From the NCBI RefSeq assembly GCF_000718165.1, contig NZ_JOEY01000033.1:124001-188000 (forward strand): a DNA stretch of 64,000 nucleotides, read 5' to 3'. Both the position numbers and the translations under genes were made by a program. Below, piece after piece: positions 43,123 to 50,992 of this stretch. The notes below the pieces were generated by a model. The model did no database searches, had not been told where the DNA came from, and saw only the letters and a list, made by a program, of their open reading frames with translations. Each line of letters starts with the position of its first letter. Position 1 is the stretch's first letter. The DNA is from Streptomyces fulvoviolaceus (GTDB lineage Bacteria > Actinomycetota > Actinomycetes > Streptomycetales > Streptomycetaceae).

Positions 43123-43210
43123 ATCCCGGTCCTCCTTGCCGACCGCGGCACATGAGTCGTGTGCGGTGATGCGGGGAGCACTCCGGACGGTTCCGGAGCC
43201 GACGTGCGCG

Positions 43211-43240
43211 TTGCCGGTTTCCGGCAGAGTTCATTAGGGT
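43211..43240 (+). promoter_or_regulatory. Palindrome copy 2 (TTGCCGGTTTCCGGCAG) with -10 box, regulator promoter
   Basis: The palindrome 43211-43227 matches copy 1 in both arms except the last base. A TAGGGT hexamer at 43235-43240 sits where a -10 box would be if the palindrome covers the -35 region. The regulator start codon follows within a few bases. This is the layout of an autoregulated promoter. Confidence 0.6.
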
Positions 43241-43244
43241 CTGC

Positions 43245-44357
43245 ATGCCGGTGGCCGTTAAAAGGGCGTCAACGGCACACGGAGCAGGCGGGGGCGGAGT
43301 GACCGAGCCGGAGACGGCCACGCGGTATCTGGACGGGTACGCGCAAATCCTGGCCGAGGTGTCCGCCACCGGGCGTCGCCTGACCCGGGACGAGCTGAAC
43401 CAGCGCCGTGCCCTCGGAGAGCGGGCCGCGGAGGACGGGCACAGCCTGCGCGGCCTCGTACGAGAGCACCTCGCGGCCACCCGAGCCGCCTGGCCCGGCA
43501 CTCCGGGCTCCACGGGCAGCGTCCTGGCCGCGGTGGAGCAGGCCGTCGACGCCTTCGCCGAAGGGTACGAACGGGCCCAGCGCCTGGCCGTCCGGGAACA
43601 GGAGGCCGCGCGCCGCGAGTTCATCGACGACCTGCTCTACGGCCGCAGCGACCTCGGCCGCCTCGCCGAACGCGCCGAGCGCTTCGGACTCGTCCTGTCC
43701 CGCGCGCATGCCGTCGCGGTCGCCGAGGGACCGCAGGCGTACGACGACACCGCACCGGTCATCCGCCAGGTGGAGGCCGCGCTGATAGCGCGGTTCGGTG
43801 ACCGGCGCATCCTGCTCGCCACCAAGAACGGGCAGCTGGTCTGCATCGCGCCGGGCGACCAGGACGACGTCCTCACCTGCTTCGCCGAGCAGGCGCACGC
43901 CGCCACGGACGGCAGCCGGGTGGCCGTCGGCCGCCCCCAGCCCGGCGCCGGCGGCGTGGTGCACTCCTACGAGGAGGCGCTCAGCACCCTCGAACTCGCC
44001 GACCGGCTGGGCCTGGACGAGCGCGTGGTGCGCGCCGCCGACCTGCTGGTCTACCCGGTCCTCACCCGCGACCGACAGGCCATGGCCGACCTGGTGCTCA
44101 GCGCGCTCGGACCGCTGAAGAACGCCCGCGGCGGTGCCGAGCCACTGCTGCGGACACTTCAGGTGTACTTCGACTCGGGCTGCACCGCGGCCGAGGCGGC
44201 CCGCCGCCTGGCGCTCAGCGTGCGCGCCCTGACCTACCGGCTGGAGCGCATCCACCAGCTGACCGGCGCCAACCCGGCCGACCCGACGCACCGCTACACC
44301 CTTCAGACCGCCGTCATCGGGGCCCGGCTGCTGGACTGGCCCGCCCAGGAGATCTGA
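43245..44357 (+). CDS. PucR/CdaR-type transcriptional regulator
   Basis: Up to 370 residues from ATG 43245; GTG 43299, with GGGGGCGGA before it, would give 352 and a better ribosome site. The N-terminal half is helical (RRLTRDELNQRRALGERAAE). A central GGDEF-like domain follows (RAHAVAVAEGPQAYDDT, GSRVAVGRPQPGAGGVVHSY). The C-terminal PucR helix-turn-helix is LQVYFDSGCTAAEAARRLAL, then SVRALTYRLERIHQLTG. It probably binds the 17-bp palindrome at its own promoter and those beside the antiporter remnant and flotillin genes. Confidence 0.88.
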   Translation: MPVAVKRASTAHGAGGGGVTEPETATRYLDGYAQILAEVSATGRRLTRDELNQRRALGERAAEDGHSLRGLVREHLAATRAAWPGTPGSTGSVLAAVEQAVDAFAEGYERAQRLAVREQEAARREFIDDLLYGRSDLGRLAERAERFGLVLSRAHAVAVAEGPQAYDDTAPVIRQVEAALIARFGDRRILLATKNGQLVCIAPGDQDDVLTCFAEQAHAATDGSRVAVGRPQPGAGGVVHSYEEALSTLELADRLGLDERVVRAADLLVYPVLTRDRQAMADLVLSALGPLKNARGGAEPLLRTLQVYFDSGCTAAEAARRLALSVRALTYRLERIHQLTGANPADPTHRYTLQTAVIGARLLDWPAQEI

Positions 44358-44382
44358 GCGGGCCTTCGCGGTTCAGCGGCAG

Positions 44383-45906
44383 TCAGCCGGTGATCTCGAC
44401 CTTCCCGTTGAGCTGCGTCGCCGGCTCCCCCGTCGCCGCGGCACGCTGCGTGACGCCCTTCAGCAGGTCGGCGAGGTCGACCCCGGTGGTGGAGCCGAGG
44501 AGTTCCAGGCCCTGGGCGACGTTGTCGGCGACCGCGCGCGGGATGCGAGCGGCGCCGTCGGTGGAGATGACGGTCATCTTGTCGATCGCGCTGAGCGGCT
44601 CGGACGCCTTGGCCACGACCTGCGGCAGCACCTCGACGAGCATCTGCAGGATCGCCGCGTCGCCGTACTGCCCGAACGCGTCCGCCTTCTTCCGCATCGC
44701 CTCGGCCTCGGCCGCGCCCCTCGCACCGATCGCCGACGCCTCGGCCTCGCCCTCCAGCCGCACCGCCTCCGCGATCGCCGCACGCCGAGCCCGCTCGGCC
44801 TCACCCTGCTTCAGGCCCTCGAGGGCCTCCGCCTCGGCCAGCGCGCTGCGGCGCTGCTTCTCGCCCTCACCGGTCAGCCGGGCCCGCTCGGCCTCCGCCT
44901 GCGCGGCGGCGATGCCCGCCGACTTCTCCGCCTCGGCCTGCTTCACGCGGGACACCCGGCGGGCCTCGGCCTCCTGCTCGGCGGCATACCGCTGGGCGTC
45001 GGCCGGCTTGCGGACCTGCGTGTCGAGCTCGCGGTCGGTCAGGGCGGCCTGCCGCTCGGCGACCCTCTCCTGCTCGGCGAGGATCTCCTGCTGCCGAGCC
45101 GCCTCGGCCAGCGGACCGGCGGCGGCCGCGCGGGCCGCGGCCTCGTCGGTCTCGGCCTTGATCTCGGCCTGCTTGAGGGCGAACGTCCGCTGGGCGACCG
45201 CGATCTCCTCCTCCGCCTTCAGCCGCGCCTGCTCGGCGGCCCGCCGGGCCACCGCCTCGGCGATGTCGGCCTCCTGCTTGGCCCGGGCCGCCTCCGGGCG
45301 CCCGAGGTCCTCCAGGTAGGAGCCCTCGGTGGTGATGTCCTGGATCTGGAAGGCGTCCAACACCAGGCCCTGCCCGGACAGGCTCGCCTCCGCCTCCTCG
45401 GCGACCTGCCCGGCGAAGGCGGCCCGGTCACGGATGACGTCCTCCACCGACATCCGGCCCACGATCGCCCGCAGCGCGCCCGACAGCACCTCCTGGGTGA
45501 AGCCGACGATCCCGTCCTGCTGCATCAGGAACCGCTGCGCGGCGGCCCGGATCGAGTCCTCGGTGCCGCCGACCTTGACGATCGCGACGCCGTCCAGGTT
45601 GGCCTTCACCCCGCGCAGCGTGACCGCGCCGCGCACCGCGACCGGGATGTGCCGCGAGGACAGGTCGAGGGTGAACTTCTGCTGCACGAACGGCACGACG
45701 AACACCCCGCCGCCGACCACGACCTTCTGCCCGCTGTTGTCGGTGAACACCCGGCCGGTGTCCGGGTCTGTGGCCTTCTTGCCACGCCGCCCGGTGACGA
45801 TGAACGCCTCACTCGGACCCGCCACCTTGTAGCGGGTGACCACGACCAGTGCCAGCAGGACGAGGAGTACGAGGACTCCCACCACGGCAACGACGACAGG
45901 ACTCAT
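44383..45906 (-). CDS. Flotillin-like SPFH-domain membrane scaffold protein
   Basis: 507 residues. One N-terminal helix (VVVAVVGVLVLLVLLALVVV) is followed by an SPFH/PHB domain (KVAGPSEAFIVTGRRGKK ... FVVPFVQQKFTLDLSSRHIP ... LKANLDG-type region) and a long Ala/Glu/Lys/Arg coiled coil with EAEAR repeats. The C-terminal oligomerisation segment (FGQYGDAAILQMLVEVLPQV) completes the flotillin plan. Flotillins organise membrane microdomains. It lies downstream of the NfeD-like gene (60-bp gap), the usual partner. Confidence 0.92.
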   Translation of the reverse strand: MSPVVVAVVGVLVLLVLLALVVVTRYKVAGPSEAFIVTGRRGKKATDPDTGRVFTDNSGQKVVVGGGVFVVPFVQQKFTLDLSSRHIPVAVRGAVTLRGVKANLDGVAIVKVGGTEDSIRAAAQRFLMQQDGIVGFTQEVLSGALRAIVGRMSVEDVIRDRAAFAGQVAEEAEASLSGQGLVLDAFQIQDITTEGSYLEDLGRPEAARAKQEADIAEAVARRAAEQARLKAEEEIAVAQRTFALKQAEIKAETDEAAARAAAAGPLAEAARQQEILAEQERVAERQAALTDRELDTQVRKPADAQRYAAEQEAEARRVSRVKQAEAEKSAGIAAAQAEAERARLTGEGEKQRRSALAEAEALEGLKQGEAERARRAAIAEAVRLEGEAEASAIGARGAAEAEAMRKKADAFGQYGDAAILQMLVEVLPQVVAKASEPLSAIDKMTVISTDGAARIPRAVADNVAQGLELLGSTTGVDLADLLKGVTQRAAATGEPATQLNGKVEITG

Positions 45907-45966
45907 GGCAATGCCCCCGAATCACGTACGAGAGAAAGAGCAGGGAGAAGGAACGGAGAAGAGGGT

Positions 45967-46476
45967 TCAGCGGTCCACCGGGCGGACCACGACCGACGTG
46001 GCCGACGGCGCCGTCTCCACCCACACCTCGACGCCCCGGGCCACCGGCCCCGCGCTGCGAGCGGCGAACTTCACCGGTTGACCGGCGAGTTGGAGCAGCA
46101 CCTCGCCGTAGCCGCCCGCCGGGATGGCCGTGACCACGTTGCCGGACGTACCCACCAGGTCGTCTCCGCGGGGCGTGACCGCCGTCTGGTCGCGCATCAA
46201 GGCACGGCTGAAGCGGTACGTCAGCCACGCCGCCCCCACCCCGGCGCACGCGCCGACCCCGGTGGCAGCCGCCGGACCGACGCCGGTGGCTCCCAGGGCG
46301 ATCGCGCCGCCGAAGCCGGTCATCGCCACGAACCCGGCGACGACCGGCAGCGACAGCCACCCGTCGAGGATGCCGCCCAGCGCGCCGTCGAGCACGCCGT
46401 CCAGCACCCCGTCGAAGACCAGCGACAGGGCGAGCAGCACGACCCCCGTGATGCCCAGTCCGAGAAACCAGACCAT
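45967..46476 (-). CDS. NfeD-like membrane protein, flotillin partner
   Basis: 169 residues starting at ATG 46476, with GAGAGGGGGA upstream. N-terminal helices (MVWFLGLGITGVVLLALSLV) precede a repetitive DGVLDGVLDGALGGILDGW stretch, more helices, and a C-terminal OB-like domain (DLVGTSGNVVTAIPAGGYGE, VEVWVETAPSATSVVVRPVD). The pairing of an OB-fold membrane protein with a flotillin follows the NfeD/YuaF-YuaG pattern. Palindrome copy 3 lies 76-92 bp upstream. Confidence 0.85.
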   Translation of the reverse strand: MVWFLGLGITGVVLLALSLVFDGVLDGVLDGALGGILDGWLSLPVVAGFVAMTGFGGAIALGATGVGPAAATGVGACAGVGAAWLTYRFSRALMRDQTAVTPRGDDLVGTSGNVVTAIPAGGYGEVLLQLAGQPVKFAARSAGPVARGVEVWVETAPSATSVVVRPVDR

Positions 46477-46551
46477 GCGTGCCGTCCCCCTCTCACCCGC
46501 CGCTGAACTCCGGCTTGACGGAATCCTCACACGCGAGGGTGAGCCGTTTCA

Positions 46552-46568
46552 TTGCCGAATTCCGGCAA
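46552..46568. promoter_or_regulatory. 17-bp palindrome TTGCCGAATTCCGGCAA, copy 3
   Basis: It differs from copy 1 at two positions, one in the left arm. It lies upstream of the leftward NfeD-like/flotillin unit (start 46476). With copies at 42271 and 43211 it marks a common regulon. Confidence 0.65.
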
Positions 46569-46700
46569 TCTTTACGCGTCTTTGATGCCGGATCGCAGTG
46601 CCCGCCAGGGTGCCCTCCTGAGAGCAGGGCGGCGCGAGGCCGCGACCGGTCTCCCGTGCCGGTCGCGGCCTGGTGGGGGTGAAGGTCGGCCATCGGGTGG

Positions 46701-47159
46701 TCAGCAGCAACTGCCCGCGGTGACCGGTTCGTTCGATCCGGTGCCGGCCGTGGCGGCGCAGCAGGTGCTGCCCTGCTGCTTGGCCAGGGAGTCGGCGTCG
46801 GCCTTGACGACGTACACCTCCCAGGGTTCCTGGCCCGGGCCATGGACCCAGACCTTGTCCTGGAGGGCGTAGCAGCAGGTGGTGTCGTTCTCGACGTCGG
46901 TGGCCAGGCCCGCCTCGCTCAGGCGAGTGGTGGCGGCGTGGACCGCTTCGCTGCTCTCGACCTCGACGCCGAGGTGATCCATGCGGGTCGCCTCGTCTGC
47001 CGCGCCTTCGATGAGGACGAGCTTGAGCGGGGGCTCCGCGATGGCGAAGTTGGCGTAGCCGTCGCGGAGTTTGGCGGGCTCGGTGCCGAAGAGCCTGCTG
47101 TAGAAGGCGATGGACGCGTCGAGATCCGGGACGCGGAGGGCGAGCTGTATGCGGGACAT
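46701..47159 (-). CDS. ArsI/CadI-family dioxygenase-like protein
   Basis: 152 residues of the vicinal-oxygen-chelate (glyoxalase) superfamily: IQLALRVPDLDASIAFYSRL, FAIAEPPLKLVLIEG, RMDHLGVEVESSEAV and the NDTTCCYALQDKVWVHGP segment with the Cys pair characteristic of ArsI/CadI. ArsI enzymes cleave the carbon-arsenic bond of organoarsenicals; CadI relatives are cadmium-induced. The tail adds STCC and GSCC. It is the distal gene of the leftward unit that begins with the ArsO-like flavoprotein. Confidence 0.88.
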   Translation of the reverse strand: MSRIQLALRVPDLDASIAFYSRLFGTEPAKLRDGYANFAIAEPPLKLVLIEGAADEATRMDHLGVEVESSEAVHAATTRLSEAGLATDVENDTTCCYALQDKVWVHGPGQEPWEVYVVKADADSLAKQQGSTCCAATAGTGSNEPVTAGSCC

Positions 47160-47187
47160 GACGAACCTCCTTGAGTGTGCGAAGAGT

Positions 47188-48534
47188 TCAGCAGCCGCCG
47201 GACGTGGTGGCCGGGGCGCCGATGCCGATCTGGAGGGTGGCGGGAGCGGCGCAGCAGCCGCCGGACTGCTCGGCGTTCTCCGGCTCGTCGAAGAGGCCCG
47301 CGCCGCCGCAGACTCCGGTCTCCGGGAGGGTGAGTTCGACGCGCTCGGCGGCCTCCTGGTCGCCGGCGATCGCGGCGGCGATGGAGCGGACCTGCTCGTA
47401 GCCGGTCATCGCGAGGAACGTCGGAGCACGGCCGTAGGACTTCATGCCGACCAGGTAGACGCCCTGTTCCGGGTGGGAGAGCTCGTTCACGCCGTGCGGG
47501 TAGACCGTGCCGCAGGAGTGGACGTTGGGGTCGATCAGCGGGGCCAGGGCGGTCGGGGCCTGGAGGCGTTCGTCGAGGCCGAGGCGGAGCTCCGAGAGGA
47601 AGGACAGGTCCGGGCGGAAGCCGGTCAGGACGATCACCTCGTCGACCGGGTCGAGGCGGCCGCCGTCCTCGGCCACCAGGACGAGCCGACCGCCGTCGCG
47701 TTCCACAGCCTGTGTACGGAATCCCGTGGCCGCACTCGCGTGGCCGGCCTCGACGGCCGCCTTGGCACGCAGGCCGAGCGCGCCGCGCGCGGGGAGCTGG
47801 TCGGCCTCGCCGCCGCCGTAGGTGTTCGCGCCGATGCCGCGGCGCAGGATCCACACCGCGTGCGTGCCCTCCTCTTCCTTGGCCAGGTCGGCGAGGAGGG
47901 CGAGAGCGGTGAAGGCGGAGGCGCCGGAGCCGACCACGGCGGTGCGCCTACCCACGTAACGGGCGCGTACGGCAGGGTCGTTGAGGTCGGGGACGCGGTA
48001 GGAGACGCGGTCGGCGGCCGCCTTCTCGCCGAGGGCGGGCAGGCCGTCCGCGCCGACGGGACTGGGGGTGGACCAGGTGCCGGAGGCGTCGATGACGGCA
48101 CGGGCGGTGACCCGCTCCTCGCGGCCGTCGGCGGACCGGACGTGCACGGTGAACGGCTGCTCGTCGCGGCCCGCGTCGACGATGCGGTCGCGGCCGGCGC
48201 GGGCGACGCCGGTCACCTGAGCGCCGTAGCGGACCTTCTCGCCGAGGACGTCGGCGAGCGGCTGGAGGTACCGCTCGGCCCAGTCGCCGCCGGTCGGGTA
48301 CGTCGTGCCGTCGGGGCGGACCCAGCCGGTGGGAGCGAGAAGCTTCTCGGCGGCGGGGTCGACGAGCTCGCCCCAGGTGGAGAACAGGCGGACGTGCGAC
48401 CACTCGCGCACCGCGCTGCCCGCGACCGGGCCGGCCTCCAGGACCAACGGTTCGAGGCCGCGCTCGACGAGCTGGGCGGCGGCGGCCAGGCCGATGGGGC
48501 CGGCGCCGATGACCACGACGGGCAGGTCGTCCAT
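47188..48534 (-). CDS. ArsO-like flavin-dependent oxidoreductase
   Basis: 448 residues starting at ATG 48534, with AGGAGG seven bases upstream. FAD site VVVIGAGPIGLAAAAQLVER at the N-terminus; second dinucleotide site RTAVVGSGASAFTALALLADL in the middle; GFRPDLSFLSEL-type FAD contact late. It resembles the flavin monooxygenase-like ArsO described in Streptomyces ars clusters. The C-terminal tail has GGCCAAP and ends SGGC, a likely As(III)-binding addition. The reaction is unproven. It is divergent from arsR across a strong dyad. Confidence 0.85.
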   Translation of the reverse strand: MDDLPVVVIGAGPIGLAAAAQLVERGLEPLVLEAGPVAGSAVREWSHVRLFSTWGELVDPAAEKLLAPTGWVRPDGTTYPTGGDWAERYLQPLADVLGEKVRYGAQVTGVARAGRDRIVDAGRDEQPFTVHVRSADGREERVTARAVIDASGTWSTPSPVGADGLPALGEKAAADRVSYRVPDLNDPAVRARYVGRRTAVVGSGASAFTALALLADLAKEEEGTHAVWILRRGIGANTYGGGEADQLPARGALGLRAKAAVEAGHASAATGFRTQAVERDGGRLVLVAEDGGRLDPVDEVIVLTGFRPDLSFLSELRLGLDERLQAPTALAPLIDPNVHSCGTVYPHGVNELSHPEQGVYLVGMKSYGRAPTFLAMTGYEQVRSIAAAIAGDQEAAERVELTLPETGVCGGAGLFDEPENAEQSGGCCAAPATLQIGIGAPATTSGGC

Positions 48535-48563
48535 GAGGTCCTCCTGAAGAGAATCGGTGCATC

Positions 48564-48616
48564 GACATTCGTCGATACAAGACTCCGCCAGCATTGCTCT
48601 TGAATCGATGGATGTC
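48564..48616. promoter_or_regulatory. Operator dyad between arsO-like gene and arsR
   Basis: GACATTCGTCGATACAAG (48564-48581) and CTTGAATCGATGGATGTC (48599-48616) are inverted repeats matching at 15 of 18 positions with a 17-bp spacer. A possible -10, TAGACA, follows at 48621-48626 for arsR. The site lies in the spacer shared by both genes, as expected for an As(III)-released ArsR repressor. Confidence 0.75.
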
Positions 48617-48643
48617 AACATAGACATGTGTCAAAATGGGAGC

Positions 48644-49012
48644 ATGTCGAATGTGAAGGCGCTGCCGCTGCTGGAACCCGAGGCCCCCGAGGCCGTGGTG
48701 CCGTGCTGCCCGCCACTGACCGAGCGGCCCTTGACGGCCGACGAGGCCGAGAAGACCGCCAGGATGTTCAAGGCGCTCGGCGATCCGGTCCGGCTGCGGC
48801 TGTTCTCGCTGGTCGCCTCGCACGAGGGCGGCGAGGCGTGCGTGTGCGACATCTCCGACGTCGGCGTCTCCCAGCCGACCGTCTCCCACCACCTGAAGAA
48901 GCTCAGGGAGGCCGGACTGCTCACCTCCGAGCGGCGGGGGACGTGGGTGTACTACCGGGTCGAGCCGTCCGTGGTCGCCGCGATGGGGCAGATGCTCGGC
49001 ACCCTCGACTGA
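48644..49012 (+). CDS. arsR: Arsenic-responsive ArsR repressor
   Basis: 122 residues from ATG 48644; an upstream extension is open but lacks a ribosome site and would cover the operator. The winged helix reads MFKALGDPVRLRLFSLVASH, then DVGVSQPTVSHHLKKLREAG. The metal site CVCD (Cys66, Cys68) matches the As(III)-binding motif of classic ArsR. An extra Cys pair lies at 21-22 (VVPCCPP). It is divergent from the ArsO-like gene and probably controls both directions. Confidence 0.92.
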   Translation: MSNVKALPLLEPEAPEAVVPCCPPLTERPLTADEAEKTARMFKALGDPVRLRLFSLVASHEGGEACVCDISDVGVSQPTVSHHLKKLREAGLLTSERRGTWVYYRVEPSVVAAMGQMLGTLD

Positions 49013-49043
49013 GCGGACCGGACAGAGAGCGGGTGAGCCGTCG

Positions 49044-49559
49044 ATGAACCGTCAGGCGACCCACGAGGAGATGGAGCGGACCCGTACGACGTTCCACCAG
49101 CTGCTCGACGACGCCTCCGAAGCCGACCTGCGCCGGCCCACCGACGGCACCCGGTGGACCAACGAACAGCTGCTGTTCCACATGCTCTTCGGCTATATCC
49201 TGATCCGGCCGCTGCTGGTCCTGATGCGGATCTTCGGCCGGCTGCCGCGCGGCGCCGGCCGGGCCTTCGCCCGTCTCCTCGACGCCGGGACCCGGCCCTT
49301 CGACGTCGTCAACTACCTGGGTCCGCTCGGCGCCGCGAAGGTTCTCGGCCGCCGCCGCATGGGGACGGTGTTCGACCGCGTGATCGCCGGTCTGCACCGC
49401 CGGCTGGACGCCGAGCGGGAAGCCGATCTCGCGCTCGGCATGCACTACCCGACCCGCTGGGACCCCTTCTTCCGCGATGTCATGACCGTCGCGGACCTGT
49501 ACCGGTATCCCACCCGGCACTTCGACTTCCACCGTCGCCAGCTCACCGTCGGGCAGTGA
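49044..49559 (+). CDS. DinB-family helical bundle protein
   Basis: 171 residues. EMERTRTTFHQLLDDASEAD with DGTRWTNEQLLFHMLFGYIL matches the DinB/mycothiol-transferase-like four-helix bundle, with His residues at the usual metal positions (LLFHMLF and a late HFDFHRRQL). Such enzymes often transfer thiols or act on mycothiol conjugates, which would suit an arsenic island in a mycothiol-using organism. It lies 31 bp after arsR, so it is probably in the same operon. Confidence 0.8.
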   Translation: MNRQATHEEMERTRTTFHQLLDDASEADLRRPTDGTRWTNEQLLFHMLFGYILIRPLLVLMRIFGRLPRGAGRAFARLLDAGTRPFDVVNYLGPLGAAKVLGRRRMGTVFDRVIAGLHRRLDAEREADLALGMHYPTRWDPFFRDVMTVADLYRYPTRHFDFHRRQLTVGQ

Positions 49560-49738
49560 GTGCGAGGCCGGCGAGGGCCGGCAGCATCCACCCCGTCAGG
49601 CAGGCGAAGGCGGCTGCCCCGGGGGGGGAAGGCGGTCCAAGGGATGCCCGCGACGGCGGAGGCCGCGAGGTTGCCCAAGGACTGCACGGCGGCCGACAGG
49701 CCGAACGTCGATCCTCCGGCTGCCCTTACGGCGTTCCC
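49543..49738 (-). pseudogene. MFS transporter 3'-end remnant with frameshift
   Basis: Read leftward, 49738-49629 gives GNAVRAAGGSTFGLSAAVQS, then LGNLAASAVAGIPWTAF, the end of a major facilitator protein. At a run of eight G on the plus strand (49621-49628) the frame shifts, and AAAFACLTGWMLPALAGLAL, then TARR-stop (49543-49545) continues in another frame. All upstream helices are missing: the fragment begins abruptly next to the 13-bp repeats. Since it lies in the ars island, it may be the relic of an arsenic efflux pump. Confidence 0.7.
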
Positions 49739-49777
49739 GTCGCGTCATTCAGTCGCGTCATTCAGTCGCGTCATTCA
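49739..49777. repeat. Three perfect 13-bp tandem repeats
   Basis: GTCGCGTCATTCA is repeated at 49739, 49752 and 49765. The third unit contains the aquaporin stop codon; each unit would give the same TGA on the minus strand. The array sits precisely at the boundary between the MFS remnant and the aquaporin gene, so it may mark a rearrangement joint. Confidence 0.9.
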
Positions 49778-50547
49778 GCGGACCGGCCGGGTCGGAAGAC
49801 GAGTGCCACCAATGCCAGACCGACGACCGCGCCGACGAGTTGGGCCCCGATGAATCCCAGGACCGAGCCCGGCGCGATGCCCGCGAACGTGTCGCTGAAG
49901 GCACGGCCGATCGTCACCGCCGGGTTGGCGAAGGACGTGGACGACGTGAACCAGTAGGCGGCGCCGATGTACGAGGCGACGGCCACCGGTGCGAAGCGCA
50001 ACTGGCCGGTGCGGGCCAGGCCGAAGATCAGGAGGATCAGGCCGGCGGTGGCCACCACCTCGCCCAGCAGCAGGTGACCGGCCGAGCGGTCGTGCGTGGA
50101 CCACTCCACCAGCGGCTCGCCGAACATCGCGTCCGCCAGGATCGCGCCCGCGATCGCGCCGACGACCTGCGAGGGGACGTACACCGCGACCTCGCGAGCC
50201 GTGACACCGTCACCGCCGCGCCGCGCGGTCCACCACTCGGCCAGCGTGACCACCGGGTTGAAGTGCGCGCCGGAGACCGGGCCGAGCAGCAGGATCAGGA
50301 TGCCGAGCCCGAAGACCGTGGCGATCGAGTTGGCCAGCAGCTGGACACCGACATCGCGAGTCAGCTCGGTGGCCTGGATGCCGGAGCCGATCACGACCGC
50401 GACGAGGAGCGCGGTGCCGAGCAGTTCGGCCGCGGCCCTGGAAGACAGCGGGGTACGGGGCGGGGTGGCACCCGGCGCGGGCTGCGGCTTGCCGGCTATG
50501 GCGGCCTCCCCGGCTCTGTCGTGCTCGGCGGTCTCGGTGGCGGTCAA
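49771..50547 (-). CDS. Aquaporin/aquaglyceroporin (MIP family), likely arsenite channel
   Basis: 258 residues from TTG 50547, with GAGGAG just upstream. Six helices and the two half-helix motifs GAHFNPVVT and SFANPAVT. The first motif is NPV rather than NPA. Located between two arsR-type genes and arsenate reductase, it recalls the arrangement of Sinorhizobium aqpS, where a MIP channel lets arsenite produced by ArsC leave the cell. No dedicated arsenite pump is seen nearby, which supports that role here. Confidence 0.88.
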   Translation of the reverse strand: MTATETAEHDRAGEAAIAGKPQPAPGATPPRTPLSSRAAAELLGTALLVAVVIGSGIQATELTRDVGVQLLANSIATVFGLGILILLLGPVSGAHFNPVVTLAEWWTARRGGDGVTAREVAVYVPSQVVGAIAGAILADAMFGEPLVEWSTHDRSAGHLLLGEVVATAGLILLIFGLARTGQLRFAPVAVASYIGAAYWFTSSTSFANPAVTIGRAFSDTFAGIAPGSVLGFIGAQLVGAVVGLALVALVFRPGRSAE

Positions 50548-50575
50548 CAGGACTCCTCGGATACGGGCGACGGGA

Positions 50576-50890
50576 TCAGGGACAGGACCGCTTGACGTTG
50601 TTCTCGGCGGTGACGCGCGCGGTCTCCGCCAGGTCGGCGAACCGGCCCGCGAGGGCGGCGATGACGTCGGGCCTGAGCCGGTAGTAGGTGAACCGGCCGC
50701 ACGGCTCGGTCTCCACGACCCCGGCCTCGCGCAGCACCTTCAGATGGTTGGAGAGGTTGGTCTGCCTGGCCCCCGTCTCCTCGATCAGGTGGGTGCTGCA
50801 GAGCGTCTCCTTGGCCAGCAGGGTGACGATCCGGAGCCGGAGCGGGTCCGCGAGAACCCGCATCAGATCAGTGTCGACTGACTTCAGCAT
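50576..50890 (-). CDS. Second ArsR-family repressor (CmtR/ArsR-like)
   Basis: 104 residues. LMRVLADPLRLRIVTLLAKE, then TLCSTHLIEETGARQTNLSN and HLKVLREAGVVETEPCGRFT form the winged helix. Cys31 and the Cys of EPCGR, plus a C-terminal Cys (KRSCP), are candidate metal ligands in an arrangement different from the CVCD type. The start ATG 50890 has no ribosome site. CTGATAC is repeated just upstream (near 50895 and 50919). It lies 28 bp before the aquaporin gene and probably controls it. Confidence 0.9.
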   Translation of the reverse strand: MLKSVDTDLMRVLADPLRLRIVTLLAKETLCSTHLIEETGARQTNLSNHLKVLREAGVVETEPCGRFTYYRLRPDVIAALAGRFADLAETARVTAENNVKRSCP

Positions 50891-50992
50891 GGACTGATAC
50901 TGTCACATCACTCCGGGCTGATACCAGCCTGGGCTGAGCCCTGGGACCCGCATCCCCACACCCGTGGGGCCCACGCCCCGAAGGGGGTTCCC

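Noticed and set aside
48557..48643. 29-codon N-terminal extension of ArsR
   Set aside because: It covers the operator dyad and has no start signal; family-length protein begins at 48644.
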